A DNA stretch of 64,000 nucleotides from Paenibacillus lignilyticus (GCF_017942085.1 NZ_JAGKSP010000014.1:1-64000); one strand, 5' to 3'; positions 16,815 through 26,433 are shown, counted from the first letter of the stretch. Notes: generated by a model from the sequence alone, not told the origin. Numbers and translations are program-made.

Positions 16815-18494
16815 CTACATGCGCTCCGGCGCGGAAACACCGACAAGACGCAGCACGTTCGCGATTGCCGTGCGAGTCGCACCCAGCAAAGCGAAGCGCG
16901 CTTGCGTTTGTGCCGCGTCTTCGGTAATGACGCGATCCGCGCGGTAGTAGCTGTGGAACAGAGAAGCCAGCTCGTAAACATAGCGAATCAGGCGATGTGG
17001 CGCGTATTGCGAAGCGGCATCCGCGATTTCCTGCGGCAGCTCGCCGATTTTGCGAAGAAGATCGAATTCATGTTCCGTTGTCAGCTGGCTCAGATCCACT
17101 TGATCAAGCGGCAAGATCGCGATGCCTTGCTCTTCGGCCTGACGGAAAATGCTGCAGATCCGCGCATGCGCGTATTGCACATAGAATACCGGATTCTCGT
17201 TGGAAGTCGAGATCGCGAGATCCATATCAAAATCAAGATGGGAGTCCATCGAACGCATGGTGAAGAAGTAACGGATCGCATCGATACCCACTTCCTCGCG
17301 CAGATCCTCCATCGTAACGGCTTTACCTGTCCGCTTGGACATCTTGACCTTCTCGCCGTTCTGGAACAAGCTCACCATCTGTGCGATGAGGACAACCAAC
17401 TTCTGCGGATCGTTGCCCAATGCTTCCATAGCCGCTTTCACGCGCGGAATGTAGCCGTGGTGGTCAGCGCCCCAGATGTTAATCATTTTGTCGAAGCCGC
17501 GGCCGAATTTGTCGCGGTGATAAGCGATGTCCGGCGTCAAATAGGTGTACGAGCCGTCATTTTTCACGAGCACGCGATTCTTGTCGTCTCCGTAAGCCAT
17601 CGTGTTCAGCCACGTAGCGCCGCCTTCTTCGAACACTTGACCGCGCTCGCGAAGCGCTACCAGTGCTTGCTCGACTTGACCGGATTGGTATAGCGAAGTC
17701 TCGCTGAACCAGACGTCGAATTCCACGCGGAAGTCGCCGAGGTCGCGTTTGATCTTATTCAGCTCGCGCTCCAAGCCGTAGTCGCGGAAGAAGGTGAAAC
17801 GCTCTTCGTCTGACAGCGACAGCAGACGGTCGCCCTCAGAAGCTGCCAGCTCCTTGGCGAAACCGATAATGTCTTCGCCATGGTAGCCGTCTTCCGGCAT
17901 AGCCGCATCTTGGCCAAGCGCTTGTTTGTAGCGCGCCTCAATGGAAAGCGCGAGGTTCGCAACCTGGTTGCCTGCGTCATTAATATAGTACTCTCTTGTA
18001 ACCTTGTATCCGGCAAAATCAAGCACATTACATAGAGCGTCGCCAACCGCGGCGCCGCGAGCATGGCCCAAATGCAGACTGCCCGTCGGATTCGCGCTGA
18101 CGAACTCGACTTGCACGGTTTCTCCCGCTCCGGTATCGATACGTCCGTAGTCGGCACCTTGCTCAAGCACCTGGCCCACTACCGGATACAAATAGCTGCG
18201 GTCCATCCGGAAGTTAATAAAGCCGGGACCGGCAATCTCAGCGCTCTGAATGGAAGCCTTCTTCGTATCCAGGTTCGCAATAATCGCCTCCGCGATTTGA
18301 CGCGGGTTCTTCTTCGCCAGCTTCGTCAGCTGCATCGCCGCATTGGTTGCGAGGTCGCCATGCGCCTTATCCTTCGGTACTTCCAGTACAAATACCGGAA
18401 GCTCTTCGCGGGCCGCCAGCCCTGCCGTTACGACCGCATCCGCGATCGCTTGTTTCACCTGCTCATGCAGCTGTACGATGACATTCGTTTTCAT
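16815..18494 (-). CDS. argS: Arginyl-tRNA synthetase (Bacillus type)
   Basis: Class I synthetase charging tRNA-Arg. With ATG at 18492-18494 it is 559 residues, near the Bacillus length. Signatures: HIGH motif GSLHLGHARGAAVGD, KMSKS motif KMSKRTGKAVTMED, N-terminal Add-1 domain (KDKAHGDLATNAAMQL) and C-terminal anticodon-binding DALR domain ending LRLVGVSAPERM. It follows ywiB, as in Bacillus, so this is the resident housekeeping copy. The leader shows no T-box. The longer frame to 18632 has no ribosome site. Confidence 0.97.
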   Translation of the reverse strand: MKTNVIVQLHEQVKQAIADAVVTAGLAAREELPVFVLEVPKDKAHGDLATNAAMQLTKLAKKNPRQIAEAIIANLDTKKASIQSAEIAGPGFINFRMDRSYLYPVVGQVLEQGADYGRIDTGAGETVQVEFVSANPTGSLHLGHARGAAVGDALCNVLDFAGYKVTREYYINDAGNQVANLALSIEARYKQALGQDAAMPEDGYHGEDIIGFAKELAASEGDRLLSLSDEERFTFFRDYGLERELNKIKRDLGDFRVEFDVWFSETSLYQSGQVEQALVALRERGQVFEEGGATWLNTMAYGDDKNRVLVKNDGSYTYLTPDIAYHRDKFGRGFDKMINIWGADHHGYIPRVKAAMEALGNDPQKLVVLIAQMVSLFQNGEKVKMSKRTGKAVTMEDLREEVGIDAIRYFFTMRSMDSHLDFDMDLAISTSNENPVFYVQYAHARICSIFRQAEEQGIAILPLDQVDLSQLTTEHEFDLLRKIGELPQEIADAASQYAPHRLIRYVYELASLFHSYYRADRVITEDAAQTQARFALLGATRTAIANVLRLVGVSAPERM

Positions 18495-18570
18495 GTAATT
18501 CTTCAATCCCCCTGGTTCGCTTATCAATCTGTAAGTTAAAGCATAATCGGTATCGTTATGACGGTATGTC

Positions 18571-19038
18571 CTAGGCCAACAACAGCTCTTCCGCCTGCAG
18601 CCGAAGCCGGAACTCCCCTGTCGGTTCATCATTTACAAGCAGCGTATAATGCCATTCGATCAGCATCGGCAGATCCGGCTTCAACTGGCCATCGCTCGGT
18701 CCCGTCTTGGTCAAATCGCCAAACTGAACCCAAAGCAGCTTCGTCTCCGTCTCCAAATGAAAAGCGGCATGCGCCGATTCATAATGACCGGTCCGTTTCG
18801 TGCCTGCGACAAACGTCTGCAGCGACTCTACATCGCCGCGGCGCGTTACGCTAAGCTCGCCGTCGCGATAGCGGATAATCGTCCGCACGACGCTGTCGCC
18901 GTCGCCTTCGCTCGTTTCCTCGTATCGGACAAATACGGAGGCGCCTTTTCGAAACCATTCGCCCTTAAACGTATTCTGTTCCACTTCCCCGTCGATGTCG
19001 CTTCTCAGCGATATCGTTACATTCGCTCTGTCTGTCAT
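18571..19038 (-). CDS. ywiB: YwiB-type protein (DUF1934)
   Basis: A 155-residue beta-rich protein of the DUF1934/YwiB family, related to calycin-like small barrels, with unknown function. Features: VTISLRSDIDGEVEQNTFKG near the N-terminus, EGDGDSVVRTIIRYRDGELSV, and MLIEWHYTLLVNDEP followed by GEFRLRLQAEE. ATG at 19036-19038 has GGGAG 9 nt upstream. It precedes argS by 76 bp in the same orientation, the conserved ywiB-argS pair, so the two are likely co-transcribed. Confidence 0.85.
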   Translation of the reverse strand: MTDRANVTISLRSDIDGEVEQNTFKGEWFRKGASVFVRYEETSEGDGDSVVRTIIRYRDGELSVTRRGDVESLQTFVAGTKRTGHYESAHAAFHLETETKLLWVQFGDLTKTGPSDGQLKPDLPMLIEWHYTLLVNDEPTGEFRLRLQAEELLLA

Positions 19039-19130
19039 GATCACGGTCTCCCGTCGCCTGAAATGCTTATGTCCTCACTATATACAGGAGCACCTCTAAT
19101 TTCAATGCCTGCGCGTAGGGACGCAAGCGT

Positions 19131-20879
19131 CTAGATCTGTTCCGGTGTCCGCAGTCCGAGCAAGGCCAGCCCCGAACGAAGCACGCCGGCAACCGCCGCG
19201 GTCAGCAGCAGCTTCGCCTCGGTGTCCGCCGGATTCTCCGTCAGAATGCGCTCCTGATGATAGAAACGGTTGAAGCGTTTCGCCGCATCGAGCAGAAAAC
19301 GCGCCACAACCGCCGGTTCATTCTGACGCAGCGCGCCGGCAATCGCTTCGGGATAGGCGGCCAGCAGCTTCATGCATTCCCACGCCGCAGTCCCTGAGAG
19401 ATAACGCCCCAGATCGCTTCCGCTCACTGCACCGGATAAGCTGCGCGTTTCGGTTTCGGCTAACGTCAGCTTCCCTTTGGCCAGCAGTTTGAACGCTCTT
19501 GCCGCCGTGTATTGCACGTAAGGGCCGGTCTCCCCTTCGAAGCGAAGCGCCTCATCCAGCGAGAAATCCACTTCCAGCATGCGATGATGAAGCAAATCGC
19601 CGAACACGATTGCACCGATCCCAACGGCTTCAGCGGTATCCCGCGCATCTTCCAAATCCGGATTCTTCTCGGCGATAATGGCTGCAGCCTTGGATACGGC
19701 CTCGTCCAGCACCTCATCCAGGAAGATGACCTGACCTCTGCGCGTGGACATTTTGCGGCCTTCGAATTTCATCAGCCCAAACGCGAGATGACGGCATTGG
19801 TCTGCCACTTCCTCGCCCATGCGCTTCAAGACGGCAAACACTTGTTGAAAATGCAGCTTCTGCTCCGCCCCTACCACATACAGCAGTAAATCCCCGCCCA
19901 TCTCGTTCTTCCGATAGAGTGCCGTAGCTAGATCGCGCGTCGGATAAATGGTCGTGCCGTCCGACTTCAGAATGAGGCATGGCGGCAACCCTTCCTCTTC
20001 CAAACGAACAACCTGCGCGCCGTTGCTTTCCTCCAGCAGTTGCAAATCTTGCAGGCGCGAGACGACGGCAGCCATTTTATCGTTATAGAAGCTCTCGCCG
20101 AGCGTATAGTCGAACCGCACGCCAAGACGTGTATACACGCGGTCAAATTCCTCCATGCTGAACGAGACAAAATATCGCCACAGCCGGTGCGCTTCCTCAT
20201 CGCCGTTCTCCAGCTTCCAGAACCAATGACGCGCTTTGTCCTCCAAAGTCGGATCCTTCTCGGCTTCCTCATGGAAGCGGACATACAAACGCAAGCTCTC
20301 GCGAATCGGCTCTTCCTTGAGCTTCGCTTCATCCCCCCAGCGCATATACGCTTCCATCAGCTTGCCGAACTGCGTACCCCAATCACCGATATGGTTGACG
20401 GTCACAACCTCGTAGCCGGAGCTGCGGTACATCTGAGCAAGCGCGTTGCCGATCATCGTCGAACGCAGGTGGCCGACGCCGAAAGGTTTGGCGATATTCG
20501 GAGAGGACATATCCATGATGACGCGCTGACCCGTCCCGGCCTGCGATTGCCCGAAATCGGCCAGCAGCAGCGGAGCGAGCAGCCTCGGTGCCCACTCTTC
20601 CCGAACGAGGAAGAGATTCAGGTACGGACCTTTGGCTTCGGCGCGAATCGTCGGCGACGTTCCGGAATCGGCTCCGGCACCGATCCGCTCCGCGAGCTCT
20701 GCGGCAATCGCCGCCGGCGCGCGTTTCAGTTCACGCGACAGCGCAAAGCAAGGAAATGCGACGTCGCCAAGCTCCGGGTTTGGCGGGAGCTCCAGCAGCG
20801 CCACGATGTCTTCATAGGTCAGCGATGGTACATGCGGCTGCAGCTGTGAAGCTGCCCATTGCAATAACAGGTTCATCAT
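19131..20879 (-). CDS. Second arginyl-tRNA synthetase, T-box controlled
   Basis: A 582-residue class I ArgRS clearly different from the neighbouring argS. Its HIGH region is SPNIAKPFGVGHLRSTMIGN followed by VNHIGDWGTQFGKL, the style of enterobacterial and eukaryotic enzymes. The KMSKS motif is KMSTRRGQVIFLDEVLDEA, and the C-terminal DALR domain (NRFYHQERILT ... RSGLALLGLRTPEQI) is intact, so it looks functional. I start at ATG 20877-20879, 6 nt after GGGGAGG. A T-box leader precedes it, so it should be induced when tRNA-Arg is uncharged. Likely a horizontally acquired backup or inducible enzyme (inference). Confidence 0.93.
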   Translation of the reverse strand: MMNLLLQWAASQLQPHVPSLTYEDIVALLELPPNPELGDVAFPCFALSRELKRAPAAIAAELAERIGAGADSGTSPTIRAEAKGPYLNLFLVREEWAPRLLAPLLLADFGQSQAGTGQRVIMDMSSPNIAKPFGVGHLRSTMIGNALAQMYRSSGYEVVTVNHIGDWGTQFGKLMEAYMRWGDEAKLKEEPIRESLRLYVRFHEEAEKDPTLEDKARHWFWKLENGDEEAHRLWRYFVSFSMEEFDRVYTRLGVRFDYTLGESFYNDKMAAVVSRLQDLQLLEESNGAQVVRLEEEGLPPCLILKSDGTTIYPTRDLATALYRKNEMGGDLLLYVVGAEQKLHFQQVFAVLKRMGEEVADQCRHLAFGLMKFEGRKMSTRRGQVIFLDEVLDEAVSKAAAIIAEKNPDLEDARDTAEAVGIGAIVFGDLLHHRMLEVDFSLDEALRFEGETGPYVQYTAARAFKLLAKGKLTLAETETRSLSGAVSGSDLGRYLSGTAAWECMKLLAAYPEAIAGALRQNEPAVVARFLLDAAKRFNRFYHQERILTENPADTEAKLLLTAAVAGVLRSGLALLGLRTPEQI

Positions 20880-20907
20880 GTTCATCCTCCCCGATTTGTG
20901 GTTAGAA

Positions 20908-21251
20908 ACAAATAAAACCCCCGTCTCTAATAAAGAGACGGAGGTTCATTTCCGCGGTACCACTCTTCTGGTTTTCATTATGGCTGCACGAACAACGAAC
21001 AACAAACAGCGGCGGCCATGCCGAAAACCTCTCAAGCACGATAACGGGGTGACCGGATTCATCTACTTACAGAGGCGCACTTCAACAAGCTCCCCGCATG
21101 TTCAATGGATCTACTCCCGGGTCCGCTTCCCTTACGCCGCTGCGCCGGCTTTCACCAAGGATGATTCGCTCATCCAGCCCGGCTCGCTGCTAGCACCGAT
21201 CTGCAAGGTACTGTCCCGTTCATCGTATGTAGCTGTTATTACTGACTGTAT
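20908..21251 (-). promoter_or_regulatory. T-box leader with arginine (CGG) specifier
   Basis: Minus strand: the T-box AGAGTGGTACCGCGG (about 20951-20965) with its UGGU bulge is followed by a terminator AACCTCCGTCTCT/AGAGACGGGGGTT and T-tract (20908-20945). Upstream, a Stem I-like region begins ATGAACGGGACAGTA, and its 3' side contains GGGAAGCGGACCC, where CGG (Arg) fits the specifier position. Uncharged tRNA-Arg should stabilise the antiterminator. Confidence 0.92.
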
Positions 21252-21258
21252 TTTCCCT

Positions 21259-21286
21259 ATTATATGCAACCTCGCGAAAAAAGCAA
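21259..21286 (-). promoter_or_regulatory. Promoter of the T-box argS transcript
   Basis: Minus strand TTGCTT, 16 bp, TATAAT (TATAAT at 21259-21264), immediately upstream of the T-box leader. Confidence 0.7.
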
Positions 21287-21305
21287 GCCTCTTGTGAAGG
21301 TTTGC

Positions 21306-21824
21306 CTAGGTCTGTTCGAGCGGAATTAAGTATGGCAGCAAAATGCGCCAAGCTTCGATCCGGTCTGCAGTCGTGCGCATCGCGGCCGTTGGAATCGGAC
21401 TGGTCGACGGCAGCTTGAGCAGCGTAATGCCGCCGAGCTCGGGCAAGCTTTTGAAATACTTCAAGAACGTGTCATGCGACTTCGCCCCGTTGCACACAAT
21501 GCAGCTAATTTCCGGATACTCCGCCAGCAAGCCGGGAATGTCATTGGGACGCTCCTCCCGGATGTTCACATCGAGACTGCCCTCCCGCTGACAGGATTCA
21601 ATGACATCCCAGAGCGCAATTCCACGAGCCTTGGCAAAAGCGAGCCGTTCCTCATAGTCCGCATCCGGCGTTAGGCCGAACAGGCCATACACCACCGGCC
21701 ATAAATGATTGCGCGGATGGGCGTAATATTGGTGCTTCGCGAGCGAAGCCGTTCCCGGCATGCTGCCTAGGACAAGCACCCGCGCACGATCGCCGATCTC
21801 CGGCGGAAATGAATGTACTCTCAT
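21306..21824 (-). CDS. Hypoxanthine/uracil-DNA glycosylase family protein
   Basis: A 172-residue protein of the uracil-DNA glycosylase superfamily, closest to the hypoxanthine-DNA glycosylases that remove deaminated adenine. It has the active-site stretch VLVLGSMPGTASLAKHQYYA with HPRNHLWPV, and a second motif KLPSTSPIPTAAM near the C-terminus (superfamily motif B position). Start is ATG 21822-21824 with GGGAGGG upstream. It stands alone between the T-box argS leader and a small unknown gene. Substrate range is by family analogy only. Confidence 0.85.
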   Translation of the reverse strand: MRVHSFPPEIGDRARVLVLGSMPGTASLAKHQYYAHPRNHLWPVVYGLFGLTPDADYEERLAFAKARGIALWDVIESCQREGSLDVNIREERPNDIPGLLAEYPEISCIVCNGAKSHDTFLKYFKSLPELGGITLLKLPSTSPIPTAAMRTTADRIEAWRILLPYLIPLEQT

Positions 21825-21886
21825 CACGCAGTCCCTCCCCTCATCTCCATAGGAAACCAGAAAGAGACGTTTATTTCAAGCCCCGG

Positions 21887-22138
21887 CTAGAGCTGAGGCG
21901 ATGCCGGCGGCGTTCCGGTCAGCCGTTCGATTTTGCGGCATATATCGTGCTGCCATTCCGTATCGCCTGTCATCGAAGCCAGCAGCGAGAGATTGTACAA
22001 ATTCGCAACTTGTCGGCAAATCATCGCGTTCACCGCCAAGCAATGCTCAAAGTCTGCCAGCTCCTCCGCCGAGAGCTGTCTCTTGCTTCGAACCGTCCAC
22101 AGCTCCGCGAGCCGCTCGTGAATTGGCAATAGGCTCAT
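21887..22138 (-). CDS. Small helical protein of unknown function
   Basis: An 83-residue protein starting MSLLPIHERLAELWTVRSKR, with two cysteines and a second helical half (CRQVANLYNLSLLASMTGDT followed by EWQHDICRKIE). It looks like a two- or three-helix cytoplasmic protein; I do not recognise a function. The ATG at 22136-22138 has AAGGGGG 10 nt upstream, and the ORF lies with the glycosylase gene on the same strand about 60 bp apart, so the pair may be an operon. Confidence 0.65.
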   Translation of the reverse strand: MSLLPIHERLAELWTVRSKRQLSAEELADFEHCLAVNAMICRQVANLYNLSLLASMTGDTEWQHDICRKIERLTGTPPASPQL

Positions 22139-22350
22139 AACTTGCTCGCCCCCTTCAATTGTTAGACTACTACTATTCATTATGACCAAAAAATGAAGCC
22201 CTAAGCGGCGGGCATGCGGTAGTCCTCTAACCGGAGCTGCTTTATTGTTATTTTATAGCTGATTCCGGCACTCTGAAACTTGACCGTCGAAAAAGAAGAA
22301 GCCTGATTTGGGAGGCTGAATAGAGCGACGAAGGCTATTTAGAAAACAAC

Positions 22351-22380
22351 AAAAAAGGACGGGAGCATCGCTCCCATCCT
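22351..22380 (-). terminator. speE-speB operon terminator
   Basis: Minus strand: GGATGGGAGC-GAT-GCTCCCGTCC followed by six T. Confidence 0.93.
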
Positions 22381-22386
22381 TCGCTA

Positions 22387-23256
22387 TTATTTAATAAAGC
22401 CAAGCAGCATTTCGCGGATGACTTTCGCCGCGACGATCTGTGTTTGTTCCGTAGGGTCATAAGCCGGCGCTACCTCAACAAGGTCACAGCCGACAATATT
22501 AACGCCGGAACGAGCAATGGCGTGAACCGCGTCAATCAATTCCTTCGACGTGATGCCGCCGGCTTCCGCCGTACCCGTTCCCGGTGCCGCCGATGGATCC
22601 AGCACGTCGATGTCGATCGTCAGATAGACAGGACGGCCTTCAAGCTCAGGCAATACTTTCTTCAAAGGCTCAAGCACTTCGAACGGGTGGAAATTGATGT
22701 TCTCGCGCGCATATTGCCACTCTTCGCGGGAACCGGAACGGATACCGAATTGGTAGACGTTCTTGCCGCCGATAAGGCCGGCTGCTTTGCGAAGCGGTGT
22801 CGAGTGGGAAAGCGGCTCGCCTTCGTACGACTCACGCAGATCCGCATGAGCATCAAAGTGAATGATCGCCATGTCCGGGTACTTCTTGTACACCTCTTGG
22901 AAAATCGGCCACGACACGAGATGCTCGCCGCCAAGTCCGACAGGCATTTTGCCGTCGTCCAATACGCCGCGAACGAATTCACCGATCACTTCAAGCGAGC
23001 GAGCCGCGTTGCCGAAAGGCAGCAGCAAATCGCCGGCGTCGAAATATTCGATATCTTCCAGGCTGCGATCCAAGTACGGGCTGTACTCTTCCAGACCGAT
23101 CGACACCTCGCGAATGCGCGGAGGGCCGAAACGGGAGCCTGGGCGGAACGATACGGTAAAGTCCATTGGCATGCCGTAAATAACGGCTTTGGACGTGTTA
23201 TAGTCATCCGAGCTAAGGATAAACACATTGCCGGAGTATTTCTGATCGAGTTTCAT
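22387..23256 (-). CDS. speB: Agmatinase (ureohydrolase family)
   Basis: Converts agmatine to putrescine and urea. The 289-residue protein has the arginase-family manganese ligands: GGEH in VGLGGEHLVSWP, HFDAHADL (about 150) and SIDID-equivalent LTIDIDVLDPS followed by GTAEAGG. Encoded 19 bp after speE, it makes the substrate that SpeE turns into spermidine, so the two genes form the polyamine operon found in Bacillus. Start ATG with GAGGAG upstream at long spacing (13 nt). Confidence 0.95.
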   Translation of the reverse strand: MKLDQKYSGNVFILSSDDYNTSKAVIYGMPMDFTVSFRPGSRFGPPRIREVSIGLEEYSPYLDRSLEDIEYFDAGDLLLPFGNAARSLEVIGEFVRGVLDDGKMPVGLGGEHLVSWPIFQEVYKKYPDMAIIHFDAHADLRESYEGEPLSHSTPLRKAAGLIGGKNVYQFGIRSGSREEWQYARENINFHPFEVLEPLKKVLPELEGRPVYLTIDIDVLDPSAAPGTGTAEAGGITSKELIDAVHAIARSGVNIVGCDLVEVAPAYDPTEQTQIVAAKVIREMLLGFIK

Positions 23257-23275
23257 AGGTTGCGTCGGTCTCCTC

Positions 23276-24103
23276 TTACTTCACCAGGTCTTCCACAAAT
23301 TTCGGCAGTACGAAAGCCGCTTTGTGCAGACGCGGGGAGTAATATTTAGTATCGATTTCCGGGATGCTGGACTCGTCCACTTCAAGCGGATCGTATTTCT
23401 TGCTTCCCATTGTGAACGTCCACAGGCCGCTCGGGTATGTTGGCACGTTAGCCCAGAATACGCGAACGATCGGGAACACTTCTTTCACGTCGCGGTTAAC
23501 GTTCGAGATCAGCTCCGGCGTAAACCAAGGGTTGTCCGTTTGTGCTACGAAGATGCCGTCTTCCTTGAGGGCATCATAGATCCCTTGGTAGAAGCCGCGT
23601 GTAAACAGGTTCACCGCTGGGCCAACCGGCTCCGTGGAGTCAACCATTACGACATCGTACTCGTTCTTGTGATCGTGGATGTGCATGAAGCCGTCATTCA
23701 CGATCACTTCTACGCGAGGATCGTCCAAACCGCAAGCGATTTGGGGAAGATACTTCTTGGAGTACTCGATAACTTTGCCGTCGATATCAACCAGAACAGC
23801 CTTCTCTACGTTCGGGTGTTTCAGGATTTCACGGATTACGCCGCCGTCGCCGCCGCCAACAACGAGCACTTTGCGCGGATTCGGGTGCGTGTATAGAACA
23901 GGGTGAGCGACCATTTCGTGATAAACCCACTCGTCTTTGTCCGTTGTCATAACCATGCCGTCCAGAACAAGCATCGTGCCGAACTCTTCCGTCTCGATCA
24001 TATCAAGCTGTTGGAATTCCGTTTGCTCGCTGACGTAGGTTTCTTTTACTTTCATCGTAATCCCATAAGTCGGGGTCTGTTTCTCCGTGTACCACAATTC
24101 CAT
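23276..24103 (-). CDS. speE: Spermidine synthase
   Basis: Aminopropyl transferase making spermidine from putrescine and decarboxylated SAM. The 275-residue protein begins MELWYTEKQTP and has the SAM-type binding loop VLVVGGGDGGVIREILKHP (about 80), the acidic VDIDGKVIEYSK, VIVNDGF and the catalytic-region YDVVMVDSTEPVGPA. It is first in the speE-speB operon, transcribed from a recognisable sigma-A promoter, divergent from the class A PBP gene, as with ywhE in Bacillus. Confidence 0.96.
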   Translation of the reverse strand: MELWYTEKQTPTYGITMKVKETYVSEQTEFQQLDMIETEEFGTMLVLDGMVMTTDKDEWVYHEMVAHPVLYTHPNPRKVLVVGGGDGGVIREILKHPNVEKAVLVDIDGKVIEYSKKYLPQIACGLDDPRVEVIVNDGFMHIHDHKNEYDVVMVDSTEPVGPAVNLFTRGFYQGIYDALKEDGIFVAQTDNPWFTPELISNVNRDVKEVFPIVRVFWANVPTYPSGLWTFTMGSKKYDPLEVDESSIPEIDTKYYSPRLHKAAFVLPKFVEDLVK

Positions 24104-24169
24104 TGTTAAATCCCTACTTTCGTTTATGTAGTGGTGCTATTGATCATATGGTCCAATGTATCAATCTGT

Positions 24170-24197
24170 ATTATAAGTTAACGGGGGGAAAAAGCAA
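24170..24197 (-). promoter_or_regulatory. speE promoter
   Basis: Minus strand TTGCTT (24192-24197), 16 bp, TATAAT (24170-24175), about 70 nt before speE. Confidence 0.65.
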
Positions 24198-24318
24198 CCT
24201 TTTGCCACCCTCGCACAAAAATTTCATAATACGCAAACGCTCTTTCTGAATAGGGTGTCCCATTGTTTTCCATACTAGTTGGATGAAGCGGACTTTCTTC
24301 CGGTTAGGAGACTTGCAG

Positions 24319-26433
24319 ATGAAAAGATGGTTGAAACCCATATTCAGGCAGGGCGGCGGCATGAAGCGCCGACTGCCTGTTTCTATTCAATTGGAAAAAT
24401 GGATGCCGCTGCTGAAGCATGTGAAACGGTGGCTGGTTTATTCGGGCGTGGCGTTGCTGCTGCTGTTCATATGCGCCTTCGGCTTCCTTTATTATTTGCG
24501 GGAGCAGGCGCTCCCCGCTTCGGCGATCAGCCAAACGTCGCAGATGCTCGACGCGCAGGGCCATATCATTGACACGTTTCATGCCGGCGAGAACCGCCAA
24601 TCGGTGCCGTTAAAGCAAATTTCGCCTTATCTTGTAGAGGCTACGCTCGCCATCGAGGATCAGCGTTTCTACGATCATCTCGGCTTCGATATGAAAGGGA
24701 TGGCCCGTGCGGCGGTCGTTAACGTTGAAAATATGTCGCGCAAGCAAGGAGCAAGCACGCTGACCCAGCAGCTCGCCCGCAACCTGTATTTGACGCATGA
24801 GCGGACCTGGTCGCGCAAGCTGAAGGAAGCGATGTATACGATTCAGCTGGAGATGCATTACTCCAAGGATGAGATTTTGGCGATGTATTTGAACCAAATC
24901 TATTACGGCCACGGTGCCTACGGCGCAGAAGCCGCAGCGGAGCTGTATTATGGAAAACACGCGTCGGAGCTCACTTTAGCTGAGAGTGCAATGCTGGCGG
25001 GCATTCCGAAAGGCCCCAAGTACTACTCCCCCTATATGGATATGAAAAATGCCAAGGACAGGCAGCGCACCATCCTCCAAACGATGGTGGATCAAGGAAT
25101 TCTGCTGCAGCCCGACGCCGAAGCGGCGGGCGCTGAGCTGCTTCGGTTCGTGCCGCTCGGAACGAGCAAACAGGCCGGAACCGCGCCATATTTCCGCGAT
25201 TATGTGCGCTATATGGCGGTCGATAAGCTTGGCATCGACGAGCGGACGATGAGCGAAGGCGGTATTCGCATCTATACGACGCTGGATCCCGATGCGCAGC
25301 GCGCGGCGGAAGAGGCTGTCGCTTCCGGAATCCCGGCGGATTCCGAGCAGCAGGCCGCGCTCGTCTCCGTCGATCCGCGTACCGGCTACATCAAGGCGAT
25401 GGTCGGCGGCCGCGATTATAAGACCAACCAGTATAATCGCGTTTTTGCCAAGACGCGGCAGCCGGGGTCGTCTTTTAAGCCGATTCTGTATTTAACCGCC
25501 CTGCAGGAAGGGGTATTGACGCCGGTATCGCAGTTTAAGAGTACGCCGACGATCTTCACCTATGATGAAGGCCGCAAGACGTATTCGCCGAGCAACTACA
25601 ACAGCAAGTACGTTGGCGATTTCATTAATATGCGTCAGGCCATCGCGAGCTCCGACAACATCTATGCGGTCAATTCCATCATGACCGTCGGACCGGAGAA
25701 GGTCATCGCCATGGCTCGGAAGCTTGGCATCGAGAGCCCGATGAAGCCGGTGCCTTCCTTGGCGCTAGGCACCTTCCCGGTTAGTCCTTTCGAGATGGCA
25801 TCGGCATTCAGCGCATTTGCCAATGGCGGTGTACGCATGGAGCCGACGGCGATCTTGCGCATTGAGGACGCCAAAGGCGAGGTACTGTACGAAGCACAGC
25901 CCGCTTCCTCCGCCGTAGTCGATGCCGCGCATGCGTATGTGCTCACCAGCTTGATGGAGAGCGTGTTCGAAACCGGCGGAACCGGCAACCGCGTCTCGGC
26001 GATGATCAAGCGCCCCGTCGCCGGCAAAACCGGCACGACCGCAACGGACGCTTGGCTGGTCGGCTATACGCCGGAGCTGGCTACGGCGGTCTGGGTCGGC
26101 TACGACAAGGGCCGCAAGCTGACGCCCGTGGAAGCGCGCCGTGCCGCGCCGATCTTCGCCTCCTACACGGAAGCGGCGCTGTCCGCCATTCCGCCGAAGA
26201 TCTTCCCGCTGCCCGATGGCGTCGTATCCGTCTACATCGACCCGCAGAGCGGCAAACTCGCCGGGAAGTCCTGCCCGGACCGGCGGCTCGAATCCTTCGT
26301 CAGCGGCACCGAGCCGGTAGAGGTCTGCGGCGTTCACGGCGAAGGCGATGCCTCGGGTGCGCAAGACAGCGGCGCGCAAGCCGAGCAGACGCGCCACTGG
26401 TGGAAGCAGCTCAAGCGCTGGTGGTCGAACTAG
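24319..26433 (+). CDS. Class A penicillin-binding protein
   Basis: Bifunctional peptidoglycan synthase of 704 residues. An N-terminal cytoplasmic tail and one membrane anchor (about 42-62) lead to a GT51 glycosyltransferase domain (LAIEDQRFYDHLGFD; GASTLTQQLARNLYL). A transpeptidase domain follows, with SxxK as SSFKP, SxN as SSDN and KTG as GKTGTT. I start at ATG 24319, which has AGGAG 8 nt upstream; the ATG at 24283 lacks spacing. Divergent position next to speE matches Bacillus pbpG (ywhE), a sporulation PBP, so pbpG is a likely orthologue. It ends at a strong terminator. Confidence 0.93.
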   Translation: MKRWLKPIFRQGGGMKRRLPVSIQLEKWMPLLKHVKRWLVYSGVALLLLFICAFGFLYYLREQALPASAISQTSQMLDAQGHIIDTFHAGENRQSVPLKQISPYLVEATLAIEDQRFYDHLGFDMKGMARAAVVNVENMSRKQGASTLTQQLARNLYLTHERTWSRKLKEAMYTIQLEMHYSKDEILAMYLNQIYYGHGAYGAEAAAELYYGKHASELTLAESAMLAGIPKGPKYYSPYMDMKNAKDRQRTILQTMVDQGILLQPDAEAAGAELLRFVPLGTSKQAGTAPYFRDYVRYMAVDKLGIDERTMSEGGIRIYTTLDPDAQRAAEEAVASGIPADSEQQAALVSVDPRTGYIKAMVGGRDYKTNQYNRVFAKTRQPGSSFKPILYLTALQEGVLTPVSQFKSTPTIFTYDEGRKTYSPSNYNSKYVGDFINMRQAIASSDNIYAVNSIMTVGPEKVIAMARKLGIESPMKPVPSLALGTFPVSPFEMASAFSAFANGGVRMEPTAILRIEDAKGEVLYEAQPASSAVVDAAHAYVLTSLMESVFETGGTGNRVSAMIKRPVAGKTGTTATDAWLVGYTPELATAVWVGYDKGRKLTPVEARRAAPIFASYTEAALSAIPPKIFPLPDGVVSVYIDPQSGKLAGKSCPDRRLESFVSGTEPVEVCGVHGEGDASGAQDSGAQAEQTRHWWKQLKRWWSN

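Noticed and set aside
19131..20879. The second argS as a pseudogene
   Set aside because: All motifs and the C-terminal domain are intact, the frame is open and the T-box leader is well preserved.
24121..24180. Palindrome ATTGAT...ATCAAT before speE as a specific operator
   Set aside because: Only six perfect pairs with a long interrupted centre; too weak to assign a regulator.
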